A stretch of DNA of 64,000 nt from Brevipalpus yothersi (GCA_003956705.1 QZCP01000106.1:1-64000), one strand, 5' to 3'; shown: positions 49,683 through 63,346, counted from the stretch's first letter. Notes: a model not told the origin generated them from the sequence alone. A program made the numbers and translations.

Positions 49683-50477
49683 CGAGTTACCAATACATAT
49701 ACTCATATACTGTGAATTAAGGTATCATTCCTAGTTTCAAGGCAGAAAAATCACTTCTCAGGTTCTCTCTCTCTCTTTCTCTCTTTCTTCTGGATTTTTC
49801 ATAGTATTTAACGAACAAAAAATACTTATTTTCTCAACCATATAGATGTATGTGTATGTGTTCATGAGTATATATTTACTATCGTCAGAATTTGATGATG
49901 TAATTTTGGGTGAGAAGTATTTTTATAGAGATGTGGATGGTGAGAAGTGGAGAAAAAAATGGCCCCACAAGAGAGTATTTCTTCGGTTACAGAATTACTT
50001 TTCATGATGATCTTTGGAGCATAGAGCGGAGAAGAGAGATGAAATAACACAATGAAGATGAATCAAAGAAGGAGGAGAAGAAAATGGAAGAGAAAAATAA
50101 GAAGAAGATGGAACTAAAAAAGAAAAGAATCAGGATGCTTTCCTATTGTTCATTGATGAGATGGGCCAAAAAAAGAGCAAGAATGGAACGTTTAGTGTCA
50201 TCACGTTTAGTGATTTAGTGAGAGAAATAGAAAGAAATTGGTAAATTTTTCAATTCACAAACACATCATTGAATAACCGAGATAGATGACAATCAAATTG
50301 ATTAAGCTGAAATCTCGTTTATCTATCCATCTTTTTTTTCTAATAACAATCGATGATCTGTCTGTTAGCATTGATCCGCTTTGATTGTGATCAATTTAAC
50401 AACTAACCAATCAGTGACTTCCAAGAAACTTCATTCACAAAACCAAATTTTTCAATCAGCCCAAAACAGAGAAAGAG

Positions 50478-50480
<3 letters not shown>

Positions 50481-50568
<88 letters not shown>
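50481..50568. repeat. (GA)n microsatellite, interrupted once
   Basis: Two GA tracts separated by a TAAA interruption, about 88 bases in total. Confidence 0.95.
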
Positions 50569-50571
<3 letters not shown>

Positions 50572-51723
50572 GGGAATCCAGCATCCGTAGCCAATCTTCA
50601 ATGTCAACACTATTAGATGGACGATATGTTTTACTTTATTTACCATCATTTTGTGACCACTCAAAAGTCACTCAATCTTCATGGTGTATCTTCATCATGC
50701 TCTCTCTCTCTCCTCATCATTCTATTTTCCAATCATTTTCTCTCTCTCTCTCTCATTCTTTTCTGTCTTGTCTCACAGCACGTTGGCACTCATCGACCAC
50801 AGCAGTAAACCTTAAGCCCTGAAGTGATAATCTTCAATCTGTCCGGTGAACATGGAAAGGTACACCAATGAATGGCTTACTCAGAGCTTGAAGAAAGCTT
50901 GAAATATTCTTCAAGCCAAAACACACACATACACAGTTCCAACGGTGCAGTGTGTGTGACTGTCAGATTAGCGTCCAAAGTATAAGAAAAATGATCTCTC
51001 TTTCTCTCTCCACTCTCTCTTCCACTGAGTACGATTGATCTTTTCGTTTTCCATCTTCTTCTTCTTCTTTTTCTTCCTCTTTCTTCTTCTTTCTGCTCTC
51101 TTCATCTCATTTTCTCCAATTTTTCGAAGTCAAGCTTAAAACACGAACATTTTTCTCCTCTTCCCTAAATTAGTGTCTCTCTCTCAAACCTTCCTCATCC
51201 AGTTACTTGATGAAAGAACAAACCACATGAGCTCACTTGCTTATGATTAATATTTTTTCATTAACTTCACTCGGTGAGAGGAGAAAGAGAGAGAGAGAGA
51301 GAGCGAAGAATGTTGTGTGTGGATAAATGTTGTGCTTGACATGATGGATAAAAGCTTCTTCATTCAGCTTCTCCTTCTTCTTTCTCTTCTTGTTCCTCCC
51401 ACCTTTAAATGATAAACTGGAGGTGTATTATAATAATACATAACGATAGGAATCCAGAGTTTTCTCACCATGGGAGAGAGTGGAAATATGTTTGTATAAG
51501 CAATCGAGAGTGGGTTTCCAAGTGGCCATAGTAAAAGACTTTGTAATGGATCTTAATTTGTGTGCGTATATATATGAGCCTAAACTAATTGTTAGAACAA
51601 ACCTAATTACTGACTTCTTGTTCTTACATGGGTCTGGCTCCCGCTTCCACTCCATCTCTCTCAGGAAGCTCAATGTGATTGTTTTCTGACAAGAATTTTG
51701 ACTTATCTCTTCCTCTCCACTGG

Positions 51724-51761
<38 letters not shown>

Positions 51762-53026
51762 CTCTGACAAGTTCCCTACTGATAATCATTTACCTGTGCC
51801 AAGGTTTTCTACCGGTAATTGAGTTCATTGTTTTACTTACCATTTTCTATTCTCTCAATTGAATTTGATGAGCGTTTCCACCTTATGTACGATATATTCT
51901 ACGTAAGTGGTTCCATTGTGGTTCCACCTGATGATGGACAAACCTACCAGAGGAGTTTTGATAATTAATCTTTCTCTCTCTCTTTCTCTTTGGAGGATGC
52001 TGATGGTCGAGAGAGAGAGATGCTTGCAAGTTAGATGATATAAACTTTCCATGTATCATAATAAGATTCATGTACTTATAATCGACTTGATCAAGAGGAG
52101 CGAGGCTCATGGAGTGACAAACATTTCGGCAAATTTTAAGACACTAATACTCAGCATCACTCCCCTTCATCAGACACTAACTGATGATGAGCATTACAGA
52201 TGAGATTCTTTTTCACGACAAGCGTATTCGAGAGTTAATTTATTGAATCCACAGCATCCAAGGCAAGCTCCTAATTAATTTTGCATCTTTCTTGCTTCTT
52301 GTGAAAGAATTTCTTCCCAGCTTGCCCCCATGTCCAGATGATGTAGCTGGAGAAGCATTTTTCATCTGTATTCATTTTGAAAAAGTATTTCAACTTCAAA
52401 TTTTGATCACATTATTGATGATGATCCATATTTTAATCATAATTTCTTTCCCTCTTTCCCATCTGATAATGATCATTTGGACCGGAAGAGGGATGATGAT
52501 CATCTTCTATCTTTTTTGATTCACATTCTTTCCACAGCCACCCATTAGTTCATTTTTCCACTCTCCAGTCTCCATCAATTCACAATATATTTTTGGGGCT
52601 TTTCTATTTTCAACTGAAAGAAGAACAGTGTGCACAAACTAATAAAGATGCTAATAAATAGTATCGGTCAAGTACACAGGGTAACATTAATTTTGGGCTC
52701 TAAAAACTATTTTGTGGCAACCCACAAGAAAAAAAGGTAATAGAATACGATGGGCTGATACTCTCAAGTGTATACGAATGGACTGTAACTGAATTACAGT
52801 TCCCCTTCCAGAAGGATTCCCACCGAGTAGGACCACCGAAATACTTCCTCAGTTTTTTTCCTCTCTATTTTCTTCTCTATTTTCTCGCTTCGCCACGGTT
52901 CTCATCACTTGCCAAAACGTAAAATCTTACAGTGGAACACTTCTATCTTCCTCTCTGTCTCATCAATATTCATACGATAACCAAGTTGCGGTTAATAAAG
53001 TGGACTGGGCCACAGGCTATTGAGGT

Positions 53027-53031
<5 letters not shown>

Positions 53032-53064
<33 letters not shown>
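53032..53064. repeat. (GA)n microsatellite
   Basis: GA tract of about 33 bases. Confidence 0.93.
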
Positions 53065-53067
<3 letters not shown>

Positions 53068-53622
53068 CTATTGATACCTCCAATTAACTTTCAGCTCGCC
53101 CTTCTAACATACTTTCTTTCTCATCTCTTTTTGGACCAAACTTGCAATTTTCCATTTTTCTTCTGACAGCTTGATGTACTTTGGTTCATTATTTTTTGGG
53201 TAACCATTTTTGGCTCTCCTATTTCACAAATTTTGTCAGTTCAGAGTCTCGGGGAAAAATTATTGGTCACTCATCTTCTGGGAACGTGGTGAGGAAGAGA
53301 GCTCTTTTTTTGCGAGATTCATTCAGATGCGGAAGGACGTGAATATGAGGACAGGATTTTTCTCTGTTGTCCCATGAAAACTCATTCTTGAGAGCATTCC
53401 AATCGATACTCAAGGTCGTATATGTTATACAGGGAACTTGGACTAGTAATATGTATCTGAGAGACTCATTTCCTTGGTTTTGGGAATTTGGAATTGAGTA
53501 TCAATTTCGATTCATTACTGTTATTTAATTTGAAAAAAATTTTCAAAGCGAAATAAATTTAAATAGCATATCTGATTACTCTATCAATTAAGTAAATCGA
53601 ATCTTATTCGCTCTCTCGCTTT

Positions 53623-53626
<4 letters not shown>

Positions 53627-53674
<48 letters not shown>
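53627..53674. repeat. (GA)n microsatellite
   Basis: GA tract of about 48 bases, 320 bases from the putative first exon at 53988. Confidence 0.95.
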
Positions 53675-53678
<4 letters not shown>

Positions 53679-53882
53679 GGTCTGTGTCGGTCAACCAAAA
53701 AGTTCATCACACTGAATTGAAAAGTATTCGTGTTGAGGATGAATGTGTGTGTGTGTGTCTACCATCAATTAGTATGCAAATCATGTACACGAATTATATT
53801 AAAATGAACTTACGGACAAATTAGTGAATTAACTCTCTTTGTTCCATATTAATTCATTTAGCTCTTAGGCTCTCTCGTTCAC

Positions 53883-53885
<3 letters not shown>

Positions 53886-53916
<31 letters not shown>

Positions 53917-53925
53917 TCTCTTTCT
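53886..53925. repeat. (TC)n microsatellite
   Basis: TC tract with CTTT interruptions, about 40 bases. Confidence 0.92.
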
Positions 53926-53987
53926 CTACACCATTTTACATCCACTCATTCATTCATCGGTATCATTTAGAACCTCTCATTCACTAC

Positions 53988-54078
53988 GTTCACTCAATTT
54001 AGCCTCCGGCAGTGAAGATGAGGCCAAAGTATCGCTTCTCGTATCGGTCCGGTGGGTTGACAAATTATTGTCGCTCAT
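53988..54078 (-). CDS. putative first coding exon of a minus-strand gene
   Basis: ATG at 54078 in a good context (CAAAATGAGC), then MSDNNLSTHRTDTRSDTLAS and SSLPEAKLSE: a polar, Ser/Thr/Asp-rich, disordered-looking N-terminus without a signal peptide. Two possible donors (GTGAAC after 53994 or GTAGTG after 53988) both leave phase 1, matching the incoming phase of the exon at 48756. Both donors are weak. If no donor is used, the frame stops at 53977. The 54000-54200 block is GC-richer, as for a 5' end. Confidence 0.4.
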
Positions 54079-54200
54079 TTTGGGGTGGTTTGTATGTGTA
54101 TGTGGATGTGTGTGTGTGTGTGTAGATAGCATTTGTAACGAACCCCTAAAGTAACCGAGGCCGAACAGACCACGTCAGCAGACCAGCCTGAGGCCAAAAA
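54079..54200 (-). promoter_or_regulatory. candidate 5' UTR/promoter island
   Basis: A GC-richer block upstream of the ATG at 54078, with a CA/TG run (about 54090-54125) and a CCACGTCAGC motif at about 54170. Suggestive of a 5' end only; no TATA box or initiator can be assigned. Confidence 0.25.
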
Positions 54201-54557
54201 AGCAATACTGATGATAATAATGCCTCTCTCTGTGGTTCAATTGCCTATAATTCTACCAAGAGATATGCTACTCTAGCTATTCCTTATCCACTCTTAATGT
54301 GTTTGCCTGCTACATATTCCACCAACTGACACTGACAATAATGATGATCACCCACTATACACATCATCATGGAAGCTATCTGAATGCCACTATCATCCAT
54401 ACTCTTTCTCTCCCCCTCCACACACATAAGTCAAGGTGTTCTCTAAAGTGTATGATTCTGTTTTCTGTAGTCAGTAAAAAAACCTTCTCCAAGGTTGCTT
54501 CTTCACAAAGCTTCCGATGATCTTCCTCCTTCTTCCTCCTCCTTGGAATGAGAGAGA

Positions 54558-54621
<64 letters not shown>

Positions 54622-55068
54622 NNNNNNNNNNNNNNNNNNNNNNNNNNNNNNNNNNNNNNNNNNNNNNNNNNNNNNNNNNNNNNNNNNNNNNNNNNNNNNN
54701 NNNNNNNNNNNNNNNNNNNNNNNNNNNNNNNNNNNNNNNNNNNNNNNNNNNNNNNNNNNNNNNNNNNNNNNNNNNNNNNNNNNNNNNNNNNNNNNNNNNN
54801 NNNNNNNNNNNNNNNNNNNNNNNNNNNNNNNNNNNNNNNNNNNNNNNNNNNNNNNNNNNNNNNNNNNNNNNNNNNNNNNNNNNNNNNNNNNNNNNNNNNN
54901 NNNNNNNNNNNNNNNNNNNNNNNNNNNNNNNNNNNNNNNNNNNNNNNNNNNNNNNNNNNNNNNNNNNNNNNNNNNNNNNNNNNNNNNNNNNNNNNNNNNN
55001 NNNNNNNNNNNNNNNNNNNNNNNNNNNNNNNNNNNNNNNNNNNNNNNNNNNNNNNNNNNNNNNNNNNN

Positions 55069-55115
<47 letters not shown>

Positions 55116-56587
55116 CTAAAAAAAGTGGAAATAATTTTGAAGATTTCCAGCACCTTACATCATTCACATTCACATACTGGGGTGATAATAATACATGACC
55201 GGAAACAAATAATCACAATAAACCTTGCGGAACGAAGATTGTAAGTCTGATGCCCTCTCGGCTATATATATATATACTACAATACATGTATCAGTTGCAA
55301 TGTTTGAAAGGAAGAAGAATGAAATTGGTTGAATAAGATTTACCTGTTGAATTTTTATCCTGGTTGCTTGAACAATAAGTGTTTATGTGCGTATGTATCT
55401 GTATTCATGATTGAAGAGTTGAAATATTTTGACTGACTTCAAATCTAATCATTTACCTTTTTCCTTGATGAGAGGGTATGTTAAGAGAATAGTTACATAT
55501 AAGGATAGTTTTTTCTGTTTTGTGATCTGCACTTGCTTGAATGCTCTTTCTGGTGGAAGAGAAAAGAAAAAAAAGATGTTTGAAGAAGGAATACAGTCAA
55601 TATTAGGCAGCAAATTAGCTGACTATTGAGCCTCATATTAACATCCTAATGAGAAAAGAATGAAAAATATGTTAGATGATTCATTATTGTATTGTCTGAG
55701 AGAGAAGATGAATCAAGATAGATTGATAGAGAGAACTGCTCCTGAAGAAGAGAGAGAAAAATGGAATATTTTGGAATCAGAGCATTATGAGTGAGTGTAT
55801 AATATTGTTTTAGTACAAATATAGAGTATGAGAGAGAACCTTGAGTGTACACAGTGTTTTCAGAAAGCTTAATCATCAAATTTAGGATTGGCTTGATGAT
55901 GATAATGAGTAAAACTCAATCAACAATCTTACGGGTCTTGCCTATACCTTGAAGTTTTCCATCTTCATTTCCATTATTTGTCATACACTCTGATCTCATT
56001 TGATATTTTCTTCTTTCTTTTCCTCCCTCTTCCCTGTCTGTCTTGGAATTTTTTCTTCCATCAAAAGTATATCTCTTTTTCTCTTTCTTTCTCATATTCC
56101 TTCTCCATCATCATTTCAATACCCATACAAGAATCATTTCAGTCGAAAGCTAGCTTCAAGAGAGAGAGAGAAACAAAATCATTTTCATTTGCTACTTCCA
56201 CTCACAGTATTCACAAGCTATCATCATCACATCATAACAATTTGTTGAGCAAAATGTGCATACAAAATTATCATTACCTCCGAAAAATCCACCTCCACAC
56301 ATGAGCTTCTTCTTCTTCTTATTCAGATACTTTACCATGTTTTGGCCCTATCCTTGCCCTGAAATTCTTGGGGGGAGGGAGGAGGATAGGTGGATATTAA
56401 CCATTTTATCATCATGATTCAGATAAGTTGAAATTGAAGTTAGATGAGAGAGTTTCTTTCTTTATCACAGTCCGATTGATGCTGATTGCTCGCAATTTTC
56501 AAGTCTTTATTGTCTACATTTTTGGCGCCAATTTTTCAGCTTATTTGCCCTTAAATAATGTACTATTTATGATGATGAAGAGCTTCT
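54201..56587. other. stretch without a recognisable gene, contains a second assembly gap
   Basis: AT-rich sequence, the gap-bearing GA tract (54565-55113) and purine/pyrimidine runs. A small GC-richer piece at 55195-55240 ends in GTAAGT on the plus strand but has no clear coding frame. Confidence 0.55.
54565..55113. repeat. (GA)n tract interrupted by an assembly gap
   Basis: GA dinucleotides at 54565-54621 and 55069-55113 flank 447 N (54622-55068). Same pattern as the gap at 26 kb. Confidence 0.95.
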
Positions 56588-56613
56588 CTCTTTCTCTCTC
56601 TCTCTCTCCCTCT

Positions 56614-56675
<62 letters not shown>
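56588..56675. repeat. (TC)n microsatellite with a CCCC interruption
   Basis: About 88 bases of TC with a CCCTCTCCCCCC interruption near 56610. It marks the left edge of the pyrimidine-rich domain. Confidence 0.93.
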
Positions 56676-56678
<3 letters not shown>

Positions 56679-59569
56679 GTTTTATCCTCTGCAAGAGATT
56701 TTTTCAAAAATGTATTTCTTTTTTTAGTTAGTCTTTAGATTATTTGAATATGGTATTGTGATTGCATGAAGCTTTACGCAGAACTATCCCTAGATTTTTC
56801 TCGTTTTTCATCTCCCCTTTTCCTACTAGTTTTCTGTGCTTGCTTCCTGAGTTTTTCTCCTTTTGTTGATGCAGCTTCTCGCCGCAACTCACTCATCTCA
56901 TCTCATCTCTCTTCTATCGCTTTCTCACTTTCGATTACTGTTCCCATTGCTTCCTCCGTTTCTCGGTCTTTTAACTAATTCTTCCATTGTTTTATTTCTT
57001 ATCCCTTTCCTTATTCTCATTCATCTTTTCACAATTATTGAATAGCTATTCTATTTCGTGCTGCATGCTCTCTCATCTCTCTCCCTGTCCCTGTTCCCGT
57101 TTCTATCACTATCTCTATCTCTTACTTTCAAACTCATTAATTCATGAGAATGTTAGAGAAGAAACAATATTAATTTTATCGTGCAACTTGGCTGGTCCTT
57201 CATCATCACCTGAATGAATCTTTACTTTCTATCAAGTGTCCCATCAGCATTTGACTTCATCCTCCTACACTCTTCGCGCTTCTTCCTCACAAGTTTCCAT
57301 CTCACCACCGCCATCTACTACTCCATTGTCCACCGTAAAATAAATTTTCTTCCCATCATCCATGCTCTCCAATATCCCTAAAATACTCTCCAATCCTTCA
57401 CCGTGCTGAGCACCTATTAAAATTCGGGGGAGAATGGTCCATCTTTCATCCCTTTCCTGACATCTCATTCCTCCTCTTCATCCTCCTCCTATCTTTACCC
57501 TTCTCTCTCTCTTTCTCTCTTTCTTTCCTTCATTCTCTTTTAGACTCTCCAAATTTCTAGTTGTCGGAATCCATTCCTTCTGTACCCTATCACTGTCGTT
57601 CTCTTCTTCTTCCTACCTTTTGTTGCTCCACAAAATTGTAATATTTCACCCCTTCTTGTGAAGTAAACTAATTTAACCATCATATCGTATTCAAATTGTT
57701 CTAATTGATCAGAAATGCTGCCGCGAAAATCTCCTCCAAAATCCTGCCTTTATTCCTCTCCTCCTAAGTATGCCAAACGCGATTCTTTCTACTGGACAAA
57801 TGAGCTCACCTAACTCACCATAATACTTTACTTTACTCTTGCCTTTCGTTCTTAACTCAGTTTGTTTTTTGTGTTCATGCGTTCATGAGTCTTATACAGA
57901 CAGAGAGAGAGAAAGAGCCTCTCGAAATTTTGCTCATCTATTTATTTATTGTGACATTGCTCTTCAGAATGCCCAGATTCCCACTCTCTCATGATCCCCA
58001 ATCAAGGTTATGTCTTGTTCTTCTATCAAGTCCTTTATTGGATTTCTGATGCACCCTGTCTTATGAGATATTCCTTCTGGTCATCCACGAGGAAGACAGC
58101 ATGATTACGAGATTTGCTCACACAAATCTCGTTCTGAATGTCAACCATCATTCTAGTGAATATACAGTAGTCATTCTCATATCTAATAAATATGAATGTC
58201 TAATTTTTGTGTTTTTTATTGCCCTTGAATTAGAAAATTTTTGTCTTAATTGTTGATTAATTGTGAAATTATATCTTATGTTACTTATTTCTTTTTCTTA
58301 TTTACTTTGAAGCTTGCTAGAAAATTTGTACTAGAGATTGGAATGGAATTTGTTGCGAATTGGCGATTAAAGATCAAGTTGGCTTTCATTTTAGTTTCAC
58401 CAATTATCACCTATCTGATTTCCTTCATTTCCTCAGGAATATTCTTGAATGAAGAACCCTATCATTATTTGCCCTCTGTATGTAATCCTAAACTCCCTCG
58501 CTCTATTTAATGGTGATGAAATCTTTTGTCTAATTTATCATGAGTTTTTTTGGGTGTAGGGTAGAATAAGATTCTGTTAGTGCATGTTCAGAATATTTCG
58601 AACATCATCATTTTCTTGATGAAAATTTAGCAAAGAGTTCCACTTCAATCTCATTTGTCTTTAAGCTTCGCGTTGAATTCCAAATTCCCCCAACCTTTTG
58701 TTTAACTTTGCCAAGTTATTAGAATTCTCACGGTAAAATATTAATTCGTGTATTCCCACATCTTTTCTCTGATTTATCTACAATATTTGTGTCCCATATT
58801 TTTCAACAAATCAAACAAGTTTCATCAAACCTTATAAATTTCTCATCTCTTTTTCCCTCATCTTTCCCACATCTTGTTATCAATCCTTCTTACCATATTA
58901 CTCAATTTAGCATTCAAAACTCACAAATTCCTTATTTATGGAAAAGTATCCCTACAAAGTAAGCAGATTGTCATCTCTTTTGAAATGGTCTTCTGATTCA
59001 AATTTTCACTCCTTTCATTTTTTATATCTATCATCATCTCTCTCTTTTGGTTGAAAAAATTTCACTCTCCAAAACATCTTGGCTTTCTGAAATCACTATC
59101 CTATCATCGATACTATGCGATTCAAATCTGTTCCGGTTCTAATTCTGCCTCTGAACGAATTGATGGATCATCTTCTCATCATCTCTGATGCTCTCTAATC
59201 ATCTCATGGTGTGGCCATGATGCAACCTGATCCTACTTTTCCTCTTCATACTATCATCTTTACCATCCACTCATCTGTGAATTTTCGTTCCCTATAATAT
59301 GGTCATCTCTTCCGTGGACACACTCTTTGTATCTTATTGCACTCTGTTGTTTTGCTCTCTCAAATTTTAATCACACTCAAAATCCACCTACTATTCTTTG
59401 ATCTAACGATTTTTACAAAATATCCTATCCAATGGCATTCATTATCCATATATTTGATCATATTAAGTAGATAATCTTTAGGAACCTGCATTTTAGCTTC
59501 TCCTTTTCTTAGTAATGTTATTGCGATGACTATGGTTATTGTTATGTTGATTCTGGTCAAACAATCTTC

Positions 59570-59570
<1 letters not shown>
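56676..59570. other. pyrimidine-rich domain with broken minus-strand coding-like fragments
   Basis: About 2.9 kb in which the plus strand is persistently T/C-rich without being a simple repeat. The minus strand carries several separate coding-like pieces interrupted by stops and frame changes, for example near 58080-58200 (CIFTRMMVDIQNEIC), 57540-57760 (SDQLEQFEYDMMVKLVYF) and 59360-59560 (AKMQVPKDYLLNMIKYMD). An A-rich sense strand and this decay pattern fit an old retroelement, or a pseudogene, in antisense orientation, but I cannot name a family or mark ends. Confidence 0.35.

Positions 59571-59593
<23 letters not shown>
59571..59593. repeat. (TC)n microsatellite
   Basis: Short TC tract at the right edge of the pyrimidine-rich domain. 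Confidence 0.9.
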
Positions 59594-59606
<13 letters not shown>

Positions 59607-62600
59607 TTTCTCTCTTTTTATCATACATTTCATGACACCAACCACAAGCATCTTTTATGATACAGCATAAGCACTTTTTTTCTCTATACTTATCATTCTT
59701 GGATCTAAATTAGCCTATTCTATCACCTTGGTCAGCAACAGTCAAGTCATCATAGAATCCAGATGCCCGGTGAGTTTTGTCTTCTTTTCTACGAAAAAAA
59801 ATCATGTATCAATGTGTATACCAGATTTTCGAAACCAACATGCCGACCTGTAGGGCTGTATTTAAAAAGTTTTCATACCGTAGATAATGTATATTTACCA
59901 CATTTTTTCAGGAAAGATTAGTGAAGGAATATTGAAATATGAAAGATAAAAATATTAGACTTTCACTATATTACAGTAGCCTTTTCATTCTACTTTCTCA
60001 AGGATAAAAGTAGAGAAAAGGTGAGCATCACCGGAATCTTTCTTTCCTCATGCTCCTTTTTCACTGTTGCCTACTATTATTATTATTGATCGATAATCTG
60101 GAAGCTTCCATATAAATTCGAGAGCGAATATCTTGAAAAGAATAGTAGTGTTATCAGTGAAATACTAGATCTTCTCGTAGTGTGAATAAAGGTTCCAGTA
60201 TGAAGAGTAGCCTTTTACGATCTGGTTCTGGTTCATTTTTTCTCGTATACAGTCTCAACAACTGGGAGCAATTTTTTAGAGAGCAAAATTCTGGTATATA
60301 TCGAATTATCTGCTCCTAAGTCGAGCTCGAATAAAATGAAATAGCCAAAAATTTTCTCGAGATCTTTGTCTTCCAACTATCTCTTCTTTCAACAGAATAT
60401 CTCTTGAAATTTTTCTTCTTATCGAAAATCTTTTCATTTCTACTTTGATTTTGATCGTAAAAGCTAAAGGAAAATATGATCTTATCTTACATTCCTGTTC
60501 TTTTTCAGACTGAGATTCATTCTCCAATCAAGTATGGGAAATCAAGCTGGAAATGTGTTGCTTGACTCAAGAATTACATCAGCAAGTGGAAAGCAGCAAA
60601 CTGATAAAAGCCAGGAAATAATCACAAAAGGTCAAGCGAGCCTGGAATCGAGATTCAGAAAATCTCTCGGTTCTAATACTCTGTCTAGATCCCATTTTGG
60701 CTCCATTCAGCCAGACCTTGAAAGAATCTATGGTTTCCCATGAGATTGTGATCGAGCTAGAATCACTCATCTTGGCTCCAACTATGATCCCAGTATTGGT
60801 CATTGGAAGCATACAATCTTCATTCAACTACATTTCTCCCAACATTGATGTACATTTGCACTCATTAACGGGAAGCTCCAAATCTATTTTTCTTTCTGAT
60901 GGAAGATGGAGAGAGAGAGATAATATTTTCGACATCTCTCTTCGGTTGGCATATAGAAGAAATAATCTCTAATCTTGATATATGTTATCGGTGTTGATGG
61001 GTGCACAAAACGATTGTCTTTTCGAAGTTTTTTGGGGAACAATGAAAAAGCATCCAGACAGAATAGTTCTGAGCTTTCATCGAGATTTTCTACTTTTTCG
61101 ATAAAAAATGTGAATTTATAGAACTGGTTTTGGTTAAAAAGATGGCGATTCGTTGAGATCTTGCTTCAGCTAAAACTGATTGAATTTTAAATGGACGAAA
61201 AATCTTTAAAAATCAGTGAACAGGTTCTGATGTTCTCTCACTGATTTGTAATGATCGATATTCAAGTTGGACTGTTCCCACAAAGATTCATAAACCAGAG
61301 CTTCGAATGTCCCACTGTTTTCTTACTCACTGGCATCACCAAAGTAGAAATCATTATGGTTTCGAGCTAATCTCTTAAAGACAGATTCTCTTTACCACTG
61401 AAACCCTCACACTTGCACCTGAAGCCACATTCAAATGCAAATTCCCTGTTCCTGTCCCATTCTCATATCTTTTTCCTTCCTTTTTCCCTTCTCTTTCTCT
61501 CTCTATTCTTCGTACGAAAAATATTCAATCGGTAAATATAAATATATTTATGCGTATATATATACATGTACTTCATCTCTTACAATCATGTGATTGAGAA
61601 CATTGTAAAGCATGTTAGGTTTCTTATTATGATGATATACTTATTGTTTGTTACGCTATATTAATTAATTAATAGAACTTAAATAACGAACGAAAGATCG
61701 AAGAGTCTGTACATGTATATGAAGAACCAAAAAAACGAATACAATCACTCTGTTTGTTGTTAATCCTGATAGACTTCATTTTTCATTTAGATGCTCCTTC
61801 TATCGAGTTTTCTGATTTTTTTCCATCCAAATCATGGATACATCATGTATATATGCATATATTCTGACAGTTTTCTGAACTTTGGTTGAGCTAAGACTCA
61901 CAGACTTGTCAGAGGAAGTTCTATGGCGGATGCTGATCGATCGATTCGGGTGTGATGAAAGTGAGTTTGCTCCATTCTGAGCCCCCAAAATTTGATCCTC
62001 CAAGAAAAAAGAGAAAACCTTATTCCAAGAATTTAATTTTTTTTCGGTTCTAATTCACTCAACTTAATTATACTGTTTGACTGACACATCACAAATCGTT
62101 CTGCAATCATCGTTGATACTATCGGTGAGTATTATTCTGTTTGACATGAATTTCTCGGTTGTGATTCTAACGATGGTAGCGTAAAATGATTTTCACAGAT
62201 CTATCCTGCTTCGCAACAAATCTTCTATTCAAAACATTATTATGTTTCAATCTGCCTCTGAATCAGCGTCAGTTGATATGGAATGTTACAAATTAGTTCA
62301 TGAGTGCGTTCGTCATTCAGCAAATCCGACGAAATCGAGAATTATGAGAGTATTTTTCATCATGACGGAGATAAATTTATTCAGTCTGAATTGCACCCAT
62401 ACAGACAAACAGAATGTCTCCATCTCTCTCTTGTTGTATTGGTTGACATTGATGAAAAATCGACAAGAATGTCATGTTTTCTTCTTGGAATTAAATCCAT
62501 GAGCTATATATTGCTGATCATACTATTTCAGGTCTGGAGAGTGTCCAATTTGTTCTATCGCAGAAGTTCAGAGAATAGCTTTGCTTGGACCATTGAACTC

Positions 62601-63321
62601 ATTTTTTCCCGACTGAAGATGAATGCTCAAGTAAACTTGAGCGTTCACCGAAAACATTTTAGAGTTTATGGTTTTGAATAGCAGAGAGAACATCAGGCAA
62701 TAAAAATCGGCAAGCCTGAAAAACTCTGAATTGGTAATGTTTAGGAAGGGAACGTTTGTCAGACTGGTTCGTCGTTTTCTCTTTACATAGTGGTGTGGCA
62801 CCGTTAAGCATCATCAGTAGAGGATGTATGTTCTACTATACATTTCTCTGAGGCTGAAAACTTTTTCAAATCTGTTCATGATGCTGTAGAAGAATTGTCA
62901 TGTGTCCATGTTTCGGACTTAGAATTATCTACAAGATCTCCTTGGAACACGTTCTGCAGCCAACCTAATGTGAAGCAATGGTAGACGCAAGTCACAACTT
63001 CGATCAGGTTCTATAGACACTCGGAGACATTCGAGTTCAAGGTTGCACTCATGCATTCTCACCATTTCTTGGGACGATAAAGTGTATAAGAATAATCATG
63101 AAGAAGAAGAATGATGATGATATTAGTTTTTTTTCTTCAACTCTTCTCTCCCTCGTGGCTGCTCTCTTTGTAGAGAAGATTCTTTTCACATGAAGGAGAA
63201 AAAGCCGGGGGAAAGAGAGGCTTTACTACCGAAAAAGAGAAAGAGAGAGAGAGAGAGAAAAAGAAAGAGATCATACGATATCATCATGTAACCACGTGAA
63301 CAGAGAGATGAAAGCCCCAGG

Positions 63322-63346
63322 CTTCCAGAGAATTTTTCTCTGGAAG
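63322..63346. repeat. perfect inverted repeat (hairpin)
   Basis: CTTCCAGAGAA, a TTT loop, then TTCTCTGGAAG: an 11-base perfect stem with a three-base loop, in a GC-richer block at 63300-63420 between two GA tracts. Confidence 0.85.

Larger units (their letters stand above)
48901..53976. other. non-coding stretch, possible long intron
   Basis: Probably an intron if the minus-strand exons at 53988 and 48756 belong together. Contains GA/TC tracts (49482-49524, 50481-50568, 53032-53064, 53627-53674, 53886-53925) and the paired hairpins at 49602-49682. A 76-codon minus-strand frame without ATG near 53270-53497 is not called. Confidence 0.5.

Noticed and set aside
53266..53497. Minus-strand open frame of about 76 codons without a Met
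   Set aside because: Length is within chance expectation over this window, and no good splice sites bound it in phase with neighbours.
58080..58200. Minus-strand fragment resembling the YC-F...VDD region of copia-type reverse transcriptase
   Set aside because: Too short and the spacing between the motifs is wrong; kept only as part of the general relic finding.
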